A stretch of 64,000 nt of DNA, from positions 153,574,221 through 153,638,220 of the forward strand of contig OZ024930.1 of assembly GCA_964017235.1 (NCBI GenBank), given 5' to 3'. This DNA is from Sabellastarte sp. h YS-2021 (Eukaryota > Annelida > Polychaeta > Sabellida > Sabellidae). The position numbers and the translations under genes are program-made. Positions within the stretch are counted from its first letter, which is position 1. Each line of letters begins with the position of its first letter. The notes under the pieces were generated by a model. The model had not been told where the DNA came from. It did no database searches and saw nothing but the letters and a program-made list of their open reading frames with translations. This document shows, piece by piece, positions 1 through 10,659 of the stretch.

Positions 1-311
1 TGCAAGTGAAATAGGACCGTATTTACTGTAGAAACTGATCAATATAACATAATCATTAAGCAATTGAGATTTCTCAATTTTATGTTTAGGCACTTGTATT
101 TTTAAATAATGATAAATCTTTGTAAAATATTTATAAATTACAAAAATTATTCACATAAAAAATGGGAAAAAAGATTTAATGACTTTTCATTTAAAAATCC
201 AAAATACAAGTGCATTTCAGTATTCTCAATTTCTCATTTGAATTTAACAGATTATTTTTGGTGGTATCTTGGAGTTTTATTAGTGTATATGTTACAGTCA
301 ATCTGTGAAAC
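1..311. other. AT-rich DNA, no gene seen
   Basis: AT-rich sequence with only short chance reading frames on either strand. I see no splice-bounded coding segment, RNA gene or recognisable repeat. Confidence 0.5.
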
Positions 312-453
312 CAGTCATTACGCGTAATGACTGAAAGTTTCAGTCATTTCGCGTAATGACTGAAATGACCAGTCATTACGCGTAATGACTAAAATTTTCA
401 GTCATTTCACGTAATGACTGAAAATAAGGTCCAGTCATTACGCGTAATGGCTG
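312..453. repeat. Cluster of five 22-bp palindromes
   Basis: Five copies of a 22-bp palindrome with half-site CAGTCATTACG and centre ACGCGT lie at 312-333, 341-362, 370-391, 399-420 and 432-453. Copies 1 and 3 are perfect or nearly so. Copies 2 and 4 carry a T-to-C type change left of the centre (TTTCGCG, TTTCACG), so perfect and imperfect forms alternate. The first four start 29 bp apart; the last step is 33 bp. This is not a CRISPR array: the spacers are 7-11 bp and partly alike, and the host is an animal. It could be a short tandem repeat or a multimer of a dimeric protein-binding site. Confidence 0.85.
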
Positions 454-1159
454 AATTGCAATAAATAGTTTTAAATACTTGCTTTACTAAAAATGAAATT
501 GTCTGGCCTCACTTAGTAATTTAAATTGCATTCTCATGTGATTATTAAAGAGGGGTAATGAAATTATCACTTCAGATTTGAACATATTCTGACATGATTA
601 CTGATTGATAACATGGGTAAATGATCAAATTATCAAACTCTTCTGCAGTTATTTTAACTAAGCGCCACTTCTTTTTATTCGTGTCATAAAAATGACCTTC
701 ATATATATGTACTCCCTTGTAAAATATGACAGGGGACCCAATGGATAGGTAGCATTCCTAACGGGGACCCAATCTATAGACTCTTACTATAATCTAAAGT
801 TCTGTGTAACATTAATGTCTAACTGAAGAACATAGAGTAAATCAAGTATCTTGATGGTTATTTATAGTTACAATGGTACTCAGGTGTGAGTTAGAGCTCT
901 AAGTTATCCTACTCAGGCTTTAATAACTATTAAAAGAATGGATTAAGTTGTCCTAGTTATTTTAGAACATTAAAGGTCAACGCCATCTTTGATAAACAGG
1001 CTCTTTGTGTGGAGAGGTCAAACAACAGTAACAAGGCCTGAACGAACAAAACAGGATGAAAGAGCTGCATTGCAATTAGGACAAGAGTATAAATGGCAGT
1101 CCTCCATCAATGGGTCCTGTCCTCAGTGGCTAAAGAACCTCAGGGACGTTGTTTAGTGG
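454..1159. other. No gene seen; part of a diffuse repeat
   Basis: No coding exon is visible. The segment near 1080-1130 resembles 4305-4360, so it belongs to a dispersed repeat that adjoins the SINE tail next to it. Confidence 0.4.
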
Positions 1160-1291
1160 CCTTCCTGTGACTCTGTCTTTCAGTTAGGGGGATGTCAGTC
1201 ACTAGAGAGTTTGGGTTGACTTCTGTAGTTGCAATGAGTCAAAAGAGCCTTACAGTAAAGGTAATATTGCACCGAGTATAAATACACAATT
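1160..1291 (+). mobile_element. 5'-truncated tRNA-derived SINE (type 2)
   Basis: The stretch matches the body and tail of the complete copy at 4037-4259: both contain TTTCAGTTAGGGG and both end in GAGTATAAATACACAAT. The tRNA-like head is missing here, consistent with 5' truncation during target-primed insertion. Confidence 0.6.
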
Positions 1292-2340
1292 TTTACCCCA
1301 CAGCCTTTAAAGACTGTGACAGTATCGTCACATCAACAGTGTCCAGATGGGCAGTTGTTTGGGCAGCTCTATCTCAGAAGGTGTAGGATTTTGATACTTG
1401 GTAGGGACATTGGTTGGGGGATTAGGGGTGCAACGTCATAGTGTGATCATAATTTGACCTTGGACCTTGATATAGTGACCTCGATCTTTAAAATCTTTTT
1501 CAGGCTATATATAAAAACGGCAGGCTGTCGGAAGTTGATACGCTGTAGGGACATTGGTTCGGGTGTAGATATGCAACACAATGGTGTAACCTTCATTAGT
1601 CCTTGGACCTTGATGTAGTGACCTTGACCTTTAAAATCTTGTCCAGGCTATATCATGGAAGCCGTAAAGTGAGGAAAGTTGATACTTTGCAGGGACATGA
1701 TTTGCAAGTCATGGGTAGCCTCGATTGACCTTGGACCTTGCTGCAGTGGCCTTAACCTTCAAAATCTTGTCTGGAATTTATGAAGAAAACTGTAAGGTGT
1801 AGGAAGTTGATACTTTGTAGGGACAATATATGGGGGGTGTAGATGTGCAACATCTTAGTGTGACCATCATTTGACCTCAGACCTTGCTGTAGTGACCTTG
1901 ACCTTTAAAATTTTGCCCAGGTTATCTGTTGGTTTATTTATTTGGGGTTTTATGTCGCTTGCAACACTGTACAGGTCATATCATGACGGGTAGTTGGAAG
2001 GGCAGAGGAAACCAGTACATACAGTTGGTCAAGGTTCTGTTCTGTAAACTGCCGACCACCGACAAGCAAATACCAGCTTTCCCACTTGAGGTAGAGCCGT
2101 GAACCAAACCTCAGCCTCAGAGGTCGGAGGCGAGAGTGTTACCACTCTGCCACCGTGGCCCCTGGCTATCTGTTGGAAACCATTAGGTGTAGGAAGTTGA
2201 AACGTGGTAGGGACACTGGTTGGGGGTTGAAGGTGTGCAAACATCATGGTTTGAGCTTGATTTGCCATTTGACCTTGTTGTAGTGAACTTGACCTTTGAA
2301 ATATTGTCTGGCCTATATCTCAGAAATGCAAATTTAATAA
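1292..2340 (+). repeat. 143-bp tandem-core element, copy 1
   Basis: The element begins TTTTTACCCCACAGCC and continues as diverged tandem copies of a unit of about 140 bp, recognised by GGAAGTTGATACTTGGTAGG and TGACCTTGACCTTTAAAAT. Further copies lie at 20333-20745 (same orientation), 23880-25494 and 32590-33045 (both reversed). A SINE at 1933-2164 interrupts it. No coding content is seen. Confidence 0.8.
1933..2164 (-). mobile_element. tRNA-derived SINE (type 1) with target duplication
   Basis: Read on the minus strand it begins GGGGCCACGGTGGCAGAG, which holds a tRNA-like A box, followed by a B box close to GGTTCACGGC, and ends in an AACCCCAAATAAATAAA tail. The flanks carry a 12-bp target duplication (1921-1932 and 2165-2176, ending TATCTGTTGG) with one mismatch. 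The SINE therefore inserted into the pre-existing 143-bp array. Other type 1 copies are at 8334-8527, 38494-40383 (split) and 44108-44340. A functional tRNA is excluded because no cloverleaf can be closed. Confidence 0.85.
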
Positions 2341-2574
2341 GTAAATCAAATTTTTATAATACATTATCTAATGGAAAACTAGCTATATTGCTGGCCAAAG
2401 CTGGTCCTGCCAAATGCCAGAAGAAGACGTTTTGTGTCTCCACCCGCAGAAAAGGGTAGGTCACCCCCATTTGTTATGTGGTATGCAGTACTTCCTTCGT
2501 GGCTAGAGAACGTGACATCATAGCATCTTTTATGTTCTTCGAACCTTACCCGAGTATGATGAATGTGGGGTCAG

Positions 2575-2690
2575 TTGGACGGCCTCTTGTCCATTAGGTA
2601 AGGTATTAACTTATAAAAATTTAATTTACTTATTAAATTTCCAATTTTATTGCATTAATACATCTTACCTAATGGACAATTGAGTGACCT
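2575..2690. repeat. Inverted repeat in the DIRS B terminal region
   Basis: TTGTCCATTAGGTAAG near 2589 pairs with CTTACCTAATGGACAA near 2668, around an AT-rich centre. A weaker version (ATTATCTAATGG) stands near 2362. DIRS elements carry terminal inverted repeats and an internal complementary region, and this arrangement fits such an end. Confidence 0.55.
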
Positions 2691-2699
2691 ATGAATAGG

Positions 2700-3479
2700 A
2701 AGGTGGGTAGCTAACTAGGGACTTAAGCTTGAACTCAAAGAGACAATAGTGGTCTCAAAGGGACATCAGCTGGTCCCATTGGTTGTTTGCGGTGACTAGG
2801 TTACCAGAACCAACTGACCTTGCTCCCCCATTTTTTACAGACCTCCTTTGAGGTGGGGGAAGAGAGGTAGGAGTTCAGTCCCTGGAGGGGCCCTCTTCAG
2901 AAGGAAGAGGAGTCTAGCTGGTAGTCTTAATGTGCAGGCCACTGCCTCCTTGAAGACCCTTGTGGGCAAGGTGCCTCTTTGTGTATGGTGGTGGTGGATG
3001 GATGGGCAGCCAACACTGGATGCAGATGAAAAAGCTCTGAATCAGTTCAGGCCACATCCTTCAAATAAACCTGAGTGACGTTGTTGTGGCATTTTCAATG
3101 ACAGGCTGTTCACAACTGAGACTTGTGACTTATCAGCCTTGAGTGACCTATCCAGCATTGGGTATTTACTTTCTAGAAATTTCCCCCTGGGGGAATATTT
3201 GTTGGAAAATAATACCCCCCACCTGAAAATTTAGTCCCCTTCCACCTAGGAACAATAATTTCTAATAAATAATATTCTAGTTTAGAGCTGTTTCTGGTTA
3301 TTTAAAGTAAATAATACCCTCACCATAAAATATCTACCAATGCATAATTTTTTTCAAGCATTTATTTGTTCTGCTTTGCATATGTTTAATTCAGCATCTA
3401 GTTTAAATATATTATGGTTATTTTATCATTTATTATAATTTCATGCATCATGCAAGAATGATCAACATAAATATCAGAA
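2700..3479. other. Non-coding part of DIRS B
   Basis: No convincing coding segment. The position between the inverted-repeat end and the recombinase remnant suggests the 3' region of the DIRS element. The AT-rich part after about 3240 could be unrelated DNA. Confidence 0.35.
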
Positions 3480-3960
3480 CTTACACAAAGCAACTGAGCT
3501 AAAAGGCAGACAGTCTTGAAGGTCAGATGCTTCAAGGAGGCCTTTTTAAGGGGCTCCAAACAAGCCTTTGTAATCTGGTGTAAGACAAAGGAAAGGTTCG
3601 AAGAGGGAATGTCTCAGTGACCCTTAGGTCTGTCTCTATGGAAACTATGCAGGAGTCGAGTGAGGTTTTTGCCCTTGCTAACATTAATGAGCGAATTACA
3701 CAGTTTGTCTGCTATGGCTGATCTGTAGCCATCTATAATATTTGGCTGTTAGTTCCTGTCCCTGAACTCCACCTGAATACTGTGGCCCCACCTTGTAAAA
3801 ATTGCGCACTTCACTTCATAGACTGATCTGGTTGAGATTCTTTGAGGAGCCTCAATATGTGCTGCCACTGCCTCAGAGAAGCATGGCATGGCTCCTTGAT
3901 TGCTGAGGCTCTAGGAGCCAGGCATGGAAATTAAGATTTGACAGATTCCTTTGTGGAATC
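3480..3960 (-). pseudogene. DIRS tyrosine recombinase remnant
   Basis: Minus-strand translation across frames gives blocks typical of the N-terminal half of DIRS tyrosine recombinases: RLYEVKCAIFTRW, then GYRSAIAD, then CLEPLKKASLKHLTFKTV. Known family members have the same order (core-binding helices, then the EPL...LKYLTYKT segment before the catalytic Arg). Several stops and at least two frame changes lie between the blocks. The catalytic C-terminal half is not recognisable. Recombinase activity would integrate a circular DNA copy; here it is dead. Confidence 0.65.
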
Positions 3961-4036
3961 TGAATGAATGGATGAGTCAGCAGATTGAGTAGCTTGGGCA
4001 GACACAGAGGTATCTGACTTGACATGGCTACCAGAT

Positions 4037-4259
4037 CTGCCACTATGGCCTAGTGGGTGACACACTCACCTAGGAACACAGAGGATGTGGGTTCAATCCC
4101 AGGTACATTGATATATGGTCATCATTGAGCCTCTATCTTTCAGTTAGGGGAATGTCAGTTACTTGTGAGTTGGGGCTGTACATGTGCAGTTTGATGGGTT
4201 AAACAGCGCTTTGAGTCCTGTAGTATATGGAGATATTGCGCTGAGTATAAATACACAAT
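4037..4259 (+). mobile_element. tRNA-derived SINE (type 2), full length
   Basis: The head contains an A box-like TGGCCTAGTGGGTG and a B box GGTTCAATCCC with normal spacing, followed by an unrelated body and the tail GAGTATAAATACACAAT. The same body and tail occur at 1160-1291. It is inserted in the DIRS B element between the recombinase and reverse transcriptase remnants. Confidence 0.75.
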
Positions 4260-4429
4260 AGACCAATAGGTACAGGCAGATACATAGTGGCTCGGATGAC
4301 CACTTAAAATGGCGGTCCTCTGTCACTGGGTCCTATCCCCAGTGGCAGGTTAAAAATAGCCAGCCGCAGCAGGCAAGAACCCCAGCCCGCAAGTACAGCT
4401 AAATGGCCAACAACATTGAGATTTGGGAA

Positions 4430-5265
4430 AATCTTAGGAACAAGTTCTGTTGTAAGAAGGATAGAGAACCCACAAGATGTTCTACAAAAGATTCACAGGC
4501 CATGATTTCTTACAAGTAGTTTTCATATTTTGAAGCCAAAGAAACAATTATAAGGGAGATATAAGGCCTTTTTGATATGATGACCCTCTTATTTGCCATT
4601 AAAGATATGATATGGTGGCCATTTTGTTTCCAAAACAAGGACACAATTGCTCTCAGGCAAGCTTTCCTATCCATTTGTATTTTTGCAAATCTGATGAAGC
4701 TAGCTGCAATATTTTAGGTTACAGAAAACATTAAAGATTTTAGAACAAACTTTAAGACCTGAAAATTATGTGTTGCCATGGCAACAGTTGCCACTGGATA
4801 CCCCCTAAAACCTTATCAGCTGTAGATCCTCTTGGGGTAAACATATCCTAAAAATTTGGTGAAAATTCATGCCTGGGTTTAGGCTGTGGGACACCTACAA
4901 AGTTTAAGACCTGAAAATTTTAAAAGTGCTGCCATGGCAACAGTTGTTACCAGATACCCCCCAAAACCTAATCAGAACCTCTTGGGGTAAACATGGCCTG
5001 AAAATTTGCTGAAAATCTGTGCAGGGGTTTAGTCTGTGGAACACCCACAATCTTTAAGACCCAAAAATCTTAAAAGTGTTGCCATGGCAACAGTTGTTAC
5101 CGGATACCCACCAAAACCTTATCAGCTGTAGATCCTCTTGGGGTAAACATACCCTGAAAAGTTGGTCAAAATCTCTGCAGGGGTTTAGTTTGTGGAACAT
5201 CCATAAGCTTTATGCCCGACGCCGCCGACGCCCGGAGGGTGCAGGGGACGACTATACTTGAAATG
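4430..5265 (+). repeat. 157-bp tandem-core element
   Basis: Three tandem copies of about 157 bp start with CCATGGCAACAGTTG at about 4776, 4932 and 5090 and share CTCTTGGGGTAAACAT. The region before the array (4480-4530: AAAAGATTCACAGGCCATGA) matches 28850-28890, the head of the element at 28680-31554. The segment after it (5213-5250) is GC-rich with GACGCCGCCGACGCC, like the GC-rich block before the terminal hairpins at 12.75 and 31.53 kb. The hairpin itself is missing here. Confidence 0.7.
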
Positions 5266-5940
5266 ACCTTTGTGGTTGACCTTGAAGGACATTTGCATCT
5301 TGCCACCACTATTTTAAGTGTGGGCGGAGAGATCTTGGTATCGGGATCACTTTTTCTGGTGAATCTGGGATCCTCCAGTGATTTTCAGGTGCCACTGGAT
5401 TGGCCTCATGTGGAGCCGACCTAGACTAACTTTTCTGTAGCTGTTAGCGGGCCTATGAGTGACATGAGCTGCCTGACCCGACAGTATGGGTCTGTGAGAA
5501 GCTTCTGAATTATTATGTTTACGCTCTACCAATGTTCCAAAATGGGTCTGACCATGCCGTCTCCGAGATCATACTGGTAGCCTACAAACACAAAGATCTG
5601 CTTGGGTTCCAGTTTTGACTTCTCTGTGTCTACAATCCAACTTCATTCTTGACACATAGCTACTAGCGTCTGACTATGATGGAGACAAGTTTGACTATGA
5701 TGGAGACAAGTTTGGTGTGATGTGGCTCTTCTAGGTACTGGTGGATTCCCTTGTTTTTAGAAATCAGTTTGACTTCCTTGACTACTGCTGTGAATTCCAT
5801 TGGAGCATTGGACAGACCAAATGGTAGAGTTTTGAATTTGTAAGATTGATCCTGGACGTGAAAACGCAGGCATTTCCTGGACTGTGGGTTTATTGATATA
5901 TGGAAGTAGGCTCCTTGAAATCTATGGACGTTACTCACTC
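5266..5940 (-). pseudogene. DIRS reverse transcriptase / RNase H remnant
   Basis: The 5663-5938 frame reads FQGAYFHISINPQSRKCLRF and then TLPFGLSNAPMEFTAVVKEV and IHQYLEEP, the standard DIRS reverse-transcriptase run. The catalytic YLDD is replaced by YLEE. The 5347-5532 frame continues with [15 protein letters not shown], the segment leading into RNase H. The two blocks lie in different frames, and the downstream remainder is cut off at about 5265 by the neighbouring element. Confidence 0.8.
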
Positions 5941-7199
5941 ATTTTTCTTTTTGGTGTCTCCATCTTGGATTTCTATGATTTCTGATATTTGTGAGCTAGG
6001 ATCTAGGATAGGTCTCCCCTCCATCAGGTGGCTCTTCCTGAGGGGATGTATATAGCCACTCATTATTGGAGACCTGTTAAATTTGGTCTGTTCTGGAAAA
6101 TGAGGGTGTAGCCATCCTTGAGGATTTTTATGACCTGGCCCCTAGGGTGGCCCAAGTTTTCTAAAAAAATGGTTCAGTCTGGCTCCTACAGACAGATTTT
6201 GAGTAATAGTGTGGACAGAAAACAACTGATCTACGTAAGAAACACCTTTGACCTGTTTTATTCATTTTACAAAGGGACTAATGCCTTTCTTTTGTGGCTG
6301 CCTGGTGACAAAAAGTGTATGATTCACAGCAAAACAATTTACATCCAAAGTCTGACAGTTGTCCACAACAATCTGCCTCCTTCTGTCCATCTCCACCAAA
6401 CCCTTCTGAGTAACACAGTAATTGTCTTTTATGAGAACTTTGGCTCTTGGTCGGTCGCTGTGAGTAGCTGAGGCCTTGGCCCAACCTTGCTTGCTCTGAC
6501 CATGATGGCTGAGTGTTTTCAATGCTGGTGGACTGTATTTCAGCTGGTGTGCGGTGCTTGCTTGGCAGACTGAGGATATGGTTGGTAATGGATAGATTTC
6601 TTATGGGAGCTACCACAGAAATGTTAATCATTATGGCGAGATATTTCTCAATGTCTGAGAGGTCCTGCATAGTTACAGTCATGGCCAGTGTAATACTCTG
6701 ATTAAAAGTCATTAAGTAGGCTAGTTCCTTTGTCTTGACGACCTACTTTCACTTGGCCTTCACACCTGAATGATTTTAAGCTGGGTGGCCATACTATCTT
6801 GAACTTTGGTCAAACAGTGACTAAACCCTACTATCTGTTTGCAAATAAAGGTACAGTCTCTGGCGATGTCCCCTATCTAATCAGGGTTTCCAGTGCTAAA
6901 GGCAAAGAAGCCAGTGATCCAAAAGATACGGACTGTCTAGCAATTCTTGGGAAGGAACTATTGAGTTTCGCTAGTTCATTTGGCCAGTAAGAAACCTCTG
7001 ACTGGGAAAAATCTTTCTTCTGTAAGTATACATCATACCATTTTGGAGTGCGATGAACCTTAAAAAATTGGTCCTTGGACAGTCCACTGATACCACTATG
7101 TGTAGGGTACCCTTCTGTCAAGGTAAGGTTCAGCTTCTCCATTTTCCAGCAGAGCCAGTCATCTGATGGAAGTTTTACTGATACTGATTGGGACCAGCA

Positions 7200-7735
7200 A
7201 TGAGGTTATCATCTTAAAACGAGGCTGAACTTTTAAATTCTAGTACCTACTGGCAGTGACCTGTTGAAAAACCAGCTGACCACTAGGTTGAAAGAAAGTC
7301 TTTACCAGAAGCATGGCTTCTAATCTGGAGAACCTGTCTGACCGCTTTGTGTCCAGTCATTAATTTCTTCTGTAGTAGAGCTAGACCAAGACAACCTCTT
7401 CTCAGCAGGTTCTTTAGTAGGGGTCATCTTTTTCTTGTTAGTGTCCACATTTGGTTAAGTCTTCCTGTTCTCAACCTTCCCTAGAATCTGGACAGAGCCA
7501 GGATCCACTACGGAGGGAGATGGGCTGGCCACTTTCTTTTCCATTTTAGCTTTGTAGGTGGGAGTTACTAGCAGGGATTTCTGATTTATAGTTAGTGGCA
7601 GTCTTTAATACACAGGGATCACTGCCCAGACCTTTGTCATGACACTGCGCGCACTTACTGTGCTGGTCAAACACAGCCATAACATGCCCACAATTTCTGC
7701 TTATGTCCTGTGGAAGCTATAATTCATGTAGAAAT
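7200..7735 (-). pseudogene. DIRS gag-like ORF1 remnant
   Basis: Minus-strand reading near 7690-7600 gives CGHVMAVFDQHSKCAQCHDK followed by GLGSDPCVLK. This Cys-rich segment is typical of DIRS ORF1. Further on, SRLEAMLLVKTFFQP near 7330-7290 fits the later ORF1 segment. Stops and frameshifts interrupt it. It lies upstream of the reverse transcriptase, as expected. Confidence 0.6.
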
Positions 7736-7930
7736 CCTTGATATAAAGTATTTGTAGAAATAAGATATCTTTGTAATGAATCTTACAAAATTCCTTCCAC
7801 TTTCAAAATGCGCTTGAATGCACATGCACCAAATGAAAAAGGTGCTATGATGTCATGTTCAGTAGCCAGGAGGGAAGTACTGCACACCACCTAGCAAATG
7901 GGGGCGACCCAGCTGGTCCTGCCGATGGAG

Positions 7931-8333
7931 ATACAAAATTTTTTTTTCTGGCATTTGGCACTGTGGTATGACCTCTATGTAATCTATGACCTTTACTCTG
8001 CCACAATGTTTCTACTGCCATATTTGACAGGTTTCTCCGATCAGAAAGATATATGGATTGCTATAACTGATTATTGTATACATATATTTTACCTTATTGT
8101 ATCATCTCCATCGACAGCTATGGTTCAGCAACTAAATTTTACTGCTTCATAACTTTAGATTTGCTTATTAGTGCTGTCAATTTGCTATAGAATTGTCTTG
8201 TTTTGATGCTTTGTCTCGACATGCATTTTCTCTCTGTTAAGTGTTATTGCTCCTGTACCTTTGCATAACTTACACTGTTAAGTTTTATATGCAATGGTGT
8301 CCTGCGCTATTTCTCAAGGCTATAGAATACATT
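7931..8333. other. No gene seen
   Basis: AT-rich sequence with short reading frames of no recognisable family. It separates the DIRS B end from the next SINE. Confidence 0.4.
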
Positions 8334-8527
8334 TATTTGTTTGGGTTTTTACGTCGCTTTCAACACTGTACAGGTCATATCACGATGGGAAGTTGGAAGG
8401 ACAGAGGAACATACAGTTGGTCAAGGTTCTGTACTGTAAACTGCAGACCAACGGCAAGCAACTACCAGCTTTCCCACTTGAGGTAGGGCCGGCAACCGAA
8501 CCCCAACCTCAGAGGTGCAAGAGTGCA
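8334..8527 (-). mobile_element. tRNA-derived SINE (type 1), partial
   Basis: It matches the type 1 SINE at 1933-2164 from the tail (GGTTTTTACGTCGCTTTC) to the B box region, but the tRNA-like 5' end (GGGGCCACGGTGG) is lost or too diverged to recognise. Confidence 0.7.
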
Positions 8528-9540
8528 GTGACTCAAAGATTCTATCAGTGTAAAAGTTTTTCATACATTTTTATCCAAAGAGTTTTGTTATTTATCAAAG
8601 TAACATTTACAATAATGCATCATATAAGTTATACATCATTTAGGGAATTCACTATGAATTATATAAGTAAAAACAAATCATGTAAAACATTTTTATTTTC
8701 ATTATAAATGTTTAATCTACATTACTACTCCAAAATCACAATCTGTAACAACCAGCAGATTAATCCCACAAAACCCCACAGGAGAGTATAAAAAGATAGA
8801 AAAAAAAAGACTATCCAAAGAAACATTATTGTGACATTATTGTAGACAAAAATCCCCAACTGGTAACAGAGATAGAAAAAAACAACCCCAGTTCACGCAG
8901 AAATATCACATTGAGCTGAAAAAGAACCATTTGTTAAATAAATGAGAGTGATGTTAATTTCTCACAGAAAACATCCTTACATCATTGAAAGCTCACTTCC
9001 AGTCAAACTCCCACAGAATAATAAATTTATGGATCACAAAATAGCATGTTTTGATCACAGAGGCTACTACAAATGCAAAAATATATAAGAACACAGTAAT
9101 ATAAAAAAAAGTGAAATATCATTTATATTAATACGGGAAAAAACACCATGATTGATAAATAGGAACAGCATGGATGAAAGTCTTAACAATTTTAAAGCTT
9201 GAAAAAAGTCTGAATTTATATATTTATTTATTTATAAACATGCAGTTCTTTTATTATAATACCATAAATAGTTTTTTAAATATTTTTACAAATTTCCCAA
9301 TTTGTTTTTCACAGTTGCAAGAATAAAACTTTTCTTGAAATCAATACCATATATTGACAAATGACCAATCAACACACAGTGTACAAATCATACTTTTTAT
9401 GTCAGTTTTCAAAACTGATCATGTTTAACGTGTTTACTCCAATGTGTCCCAATCTAAGGAGTGTAACCAAATAACTATTTTAAGGATCAGTGATTTTGAA
9501 AACTTAAGGTAATTTTTGTGTCAAAGTTTTAAGAATAAAC
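8528..9540. other. AT-rich DNA, no gene seen
   Basis: Very AT-rich with homopolymer A runs. No exon, RNA or named repeat is evident. Confidence 0.4.
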
Positions 9541-9768
9541 TAGATTGGGCCAACTCGGCGCCAACATATCCCCAGACAGGTCATCACTCACGCCACAGGT
9601 TTTGATCGGGAATTTTTTAAAACATAATTACCCATTATTATATGAACTTCAGCACATCAATCTACTCTGTTTATATCTTCCAAGGAAGATGGTGTATCCC
9701 CAGACGCCGAATACATAACTCAAATTATATTTTCAATCTTCCTGCAATGATAACTCTAAACCTATTTT

Positions 9769-10005
9769 CAAAGTATTTAAATGATTGATGATTGAATGTC
9801 CATTCTAAAATAATAATCCCAAAAGAGCATATCTGTTTCTATATTTGTTGACAAATAAAATATTATTTTTAACTCAACTCATCATACTTTTCAATCTTCC
9901 TTCAAAGTATTTAAATGATTGATGATTCAATGTCCATTCTAAAATTCATAATCCCAAAAGCGCATATCTGTTTCTATATTTGTTCACAAATAAAATATTA
10001 TTTAA
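9769..10005 (+). repeat. Direct duplication of about 130 bp
   Basis: AGTATTTAAATGATTGATGA through ACAAATAAAATATTATTT occurs at about 9771-9870 and again at about 9906-10004 with few differences. The near identity suggests a recent local duplication. Confidence 0.8.
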
Positions 10006-10659
10006 AAAAAAATTATTTATATTATTATTTTATTATATTATTTTTAGAATTTGCAAATTGTTTTCAGTTATTCATTTCCTCTATACCTATATATGTGGTC
10101 CATATATATGCAACCTAAATATGTGACACAATCTCAGTTCTGACTCCCCTTTGTGTTATATGTAATGAAGCCCACCACCTCCCACCCCCACCCCTCTCCC
10201 CTTCTCCACACCTCTCTCACTATTACACAAGATCTGCAACCCCATTGAGTTCTTTGTTTCTCATCTGATATCATTAAATACCTTTGTTTATTTAGTGTCA
10301 CTCAATATAGCTGGAGGTCCCAGAGGTGGGTGGGGGGAATCCGGGTGGGGGATGCATAAATGGTAAACAAACAATCTATATAAAAGGGGTACTCAAATAC
10401 AAAAAGAATTGAGAATTTTAAGTATGTGATTATCAACTGAAATGAGTTCATAACTGTAGGAGCTGTGTCAAAATTAACTGAGGCAAGTTGAATAAAACTG
10501 GGCTAGTTGAGGGTTAAAAATCCCCTACTTTTACTACATAAGGATATAATTTCATTAATATTGGGACTTAAAGCTCACTTAAAGTGTCCATTTTGTCTAC
10601 TTGAATATGTTTAACCAGTTTCATTTTAAAAAGTTAAAAACTCAGCAAGCAGAGGTATA

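Larger units (their letters stand above)
2340..7930 (-). mobile_element. DIRS-type retrotransposon B, decayed and interrupted
   Basis: On the minus strand, in the order expected for a DIRS element, are a gag-like zinc-knuckle region (7200-7735), a reverse transcriptase/RNase H segment (5266-5940) and a tyrosine-recombinase segment (3480-3960). The ends carry inverted sequence: 2440-2540 matches the reverse complement of 7840-7930, and both include a CAGTACTTCC block. A SINE (4037-4259) and a tandem-repeat element (about 4430-5265) have inserted between the reverse transcriptase and recombinase parts. Stops and frameshifts occur throughout, so it cannot move by itself. Confidence 0.75.

Noticed and set aside
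312-453. CRISPR-like array
   Set aside because: Repeats are palindromic with spacers of 7-11 bp that are not unique, and the genome is animal.
4037-4110. tRNA gene suggested by A and B boxes
   Set aside because: No acceptor or anticodon stem pairs well, and the same body and tail follow in a second copy, so it is a SINE head. The same applies to the type 1 SINEs.
6118-6712. 117- and 144-codon frames on both strands
   Set aside because: They overlap the DIRS B element between gag and reverse transcriptase and show no convincing domain; likely chance frames in decayed DNA.
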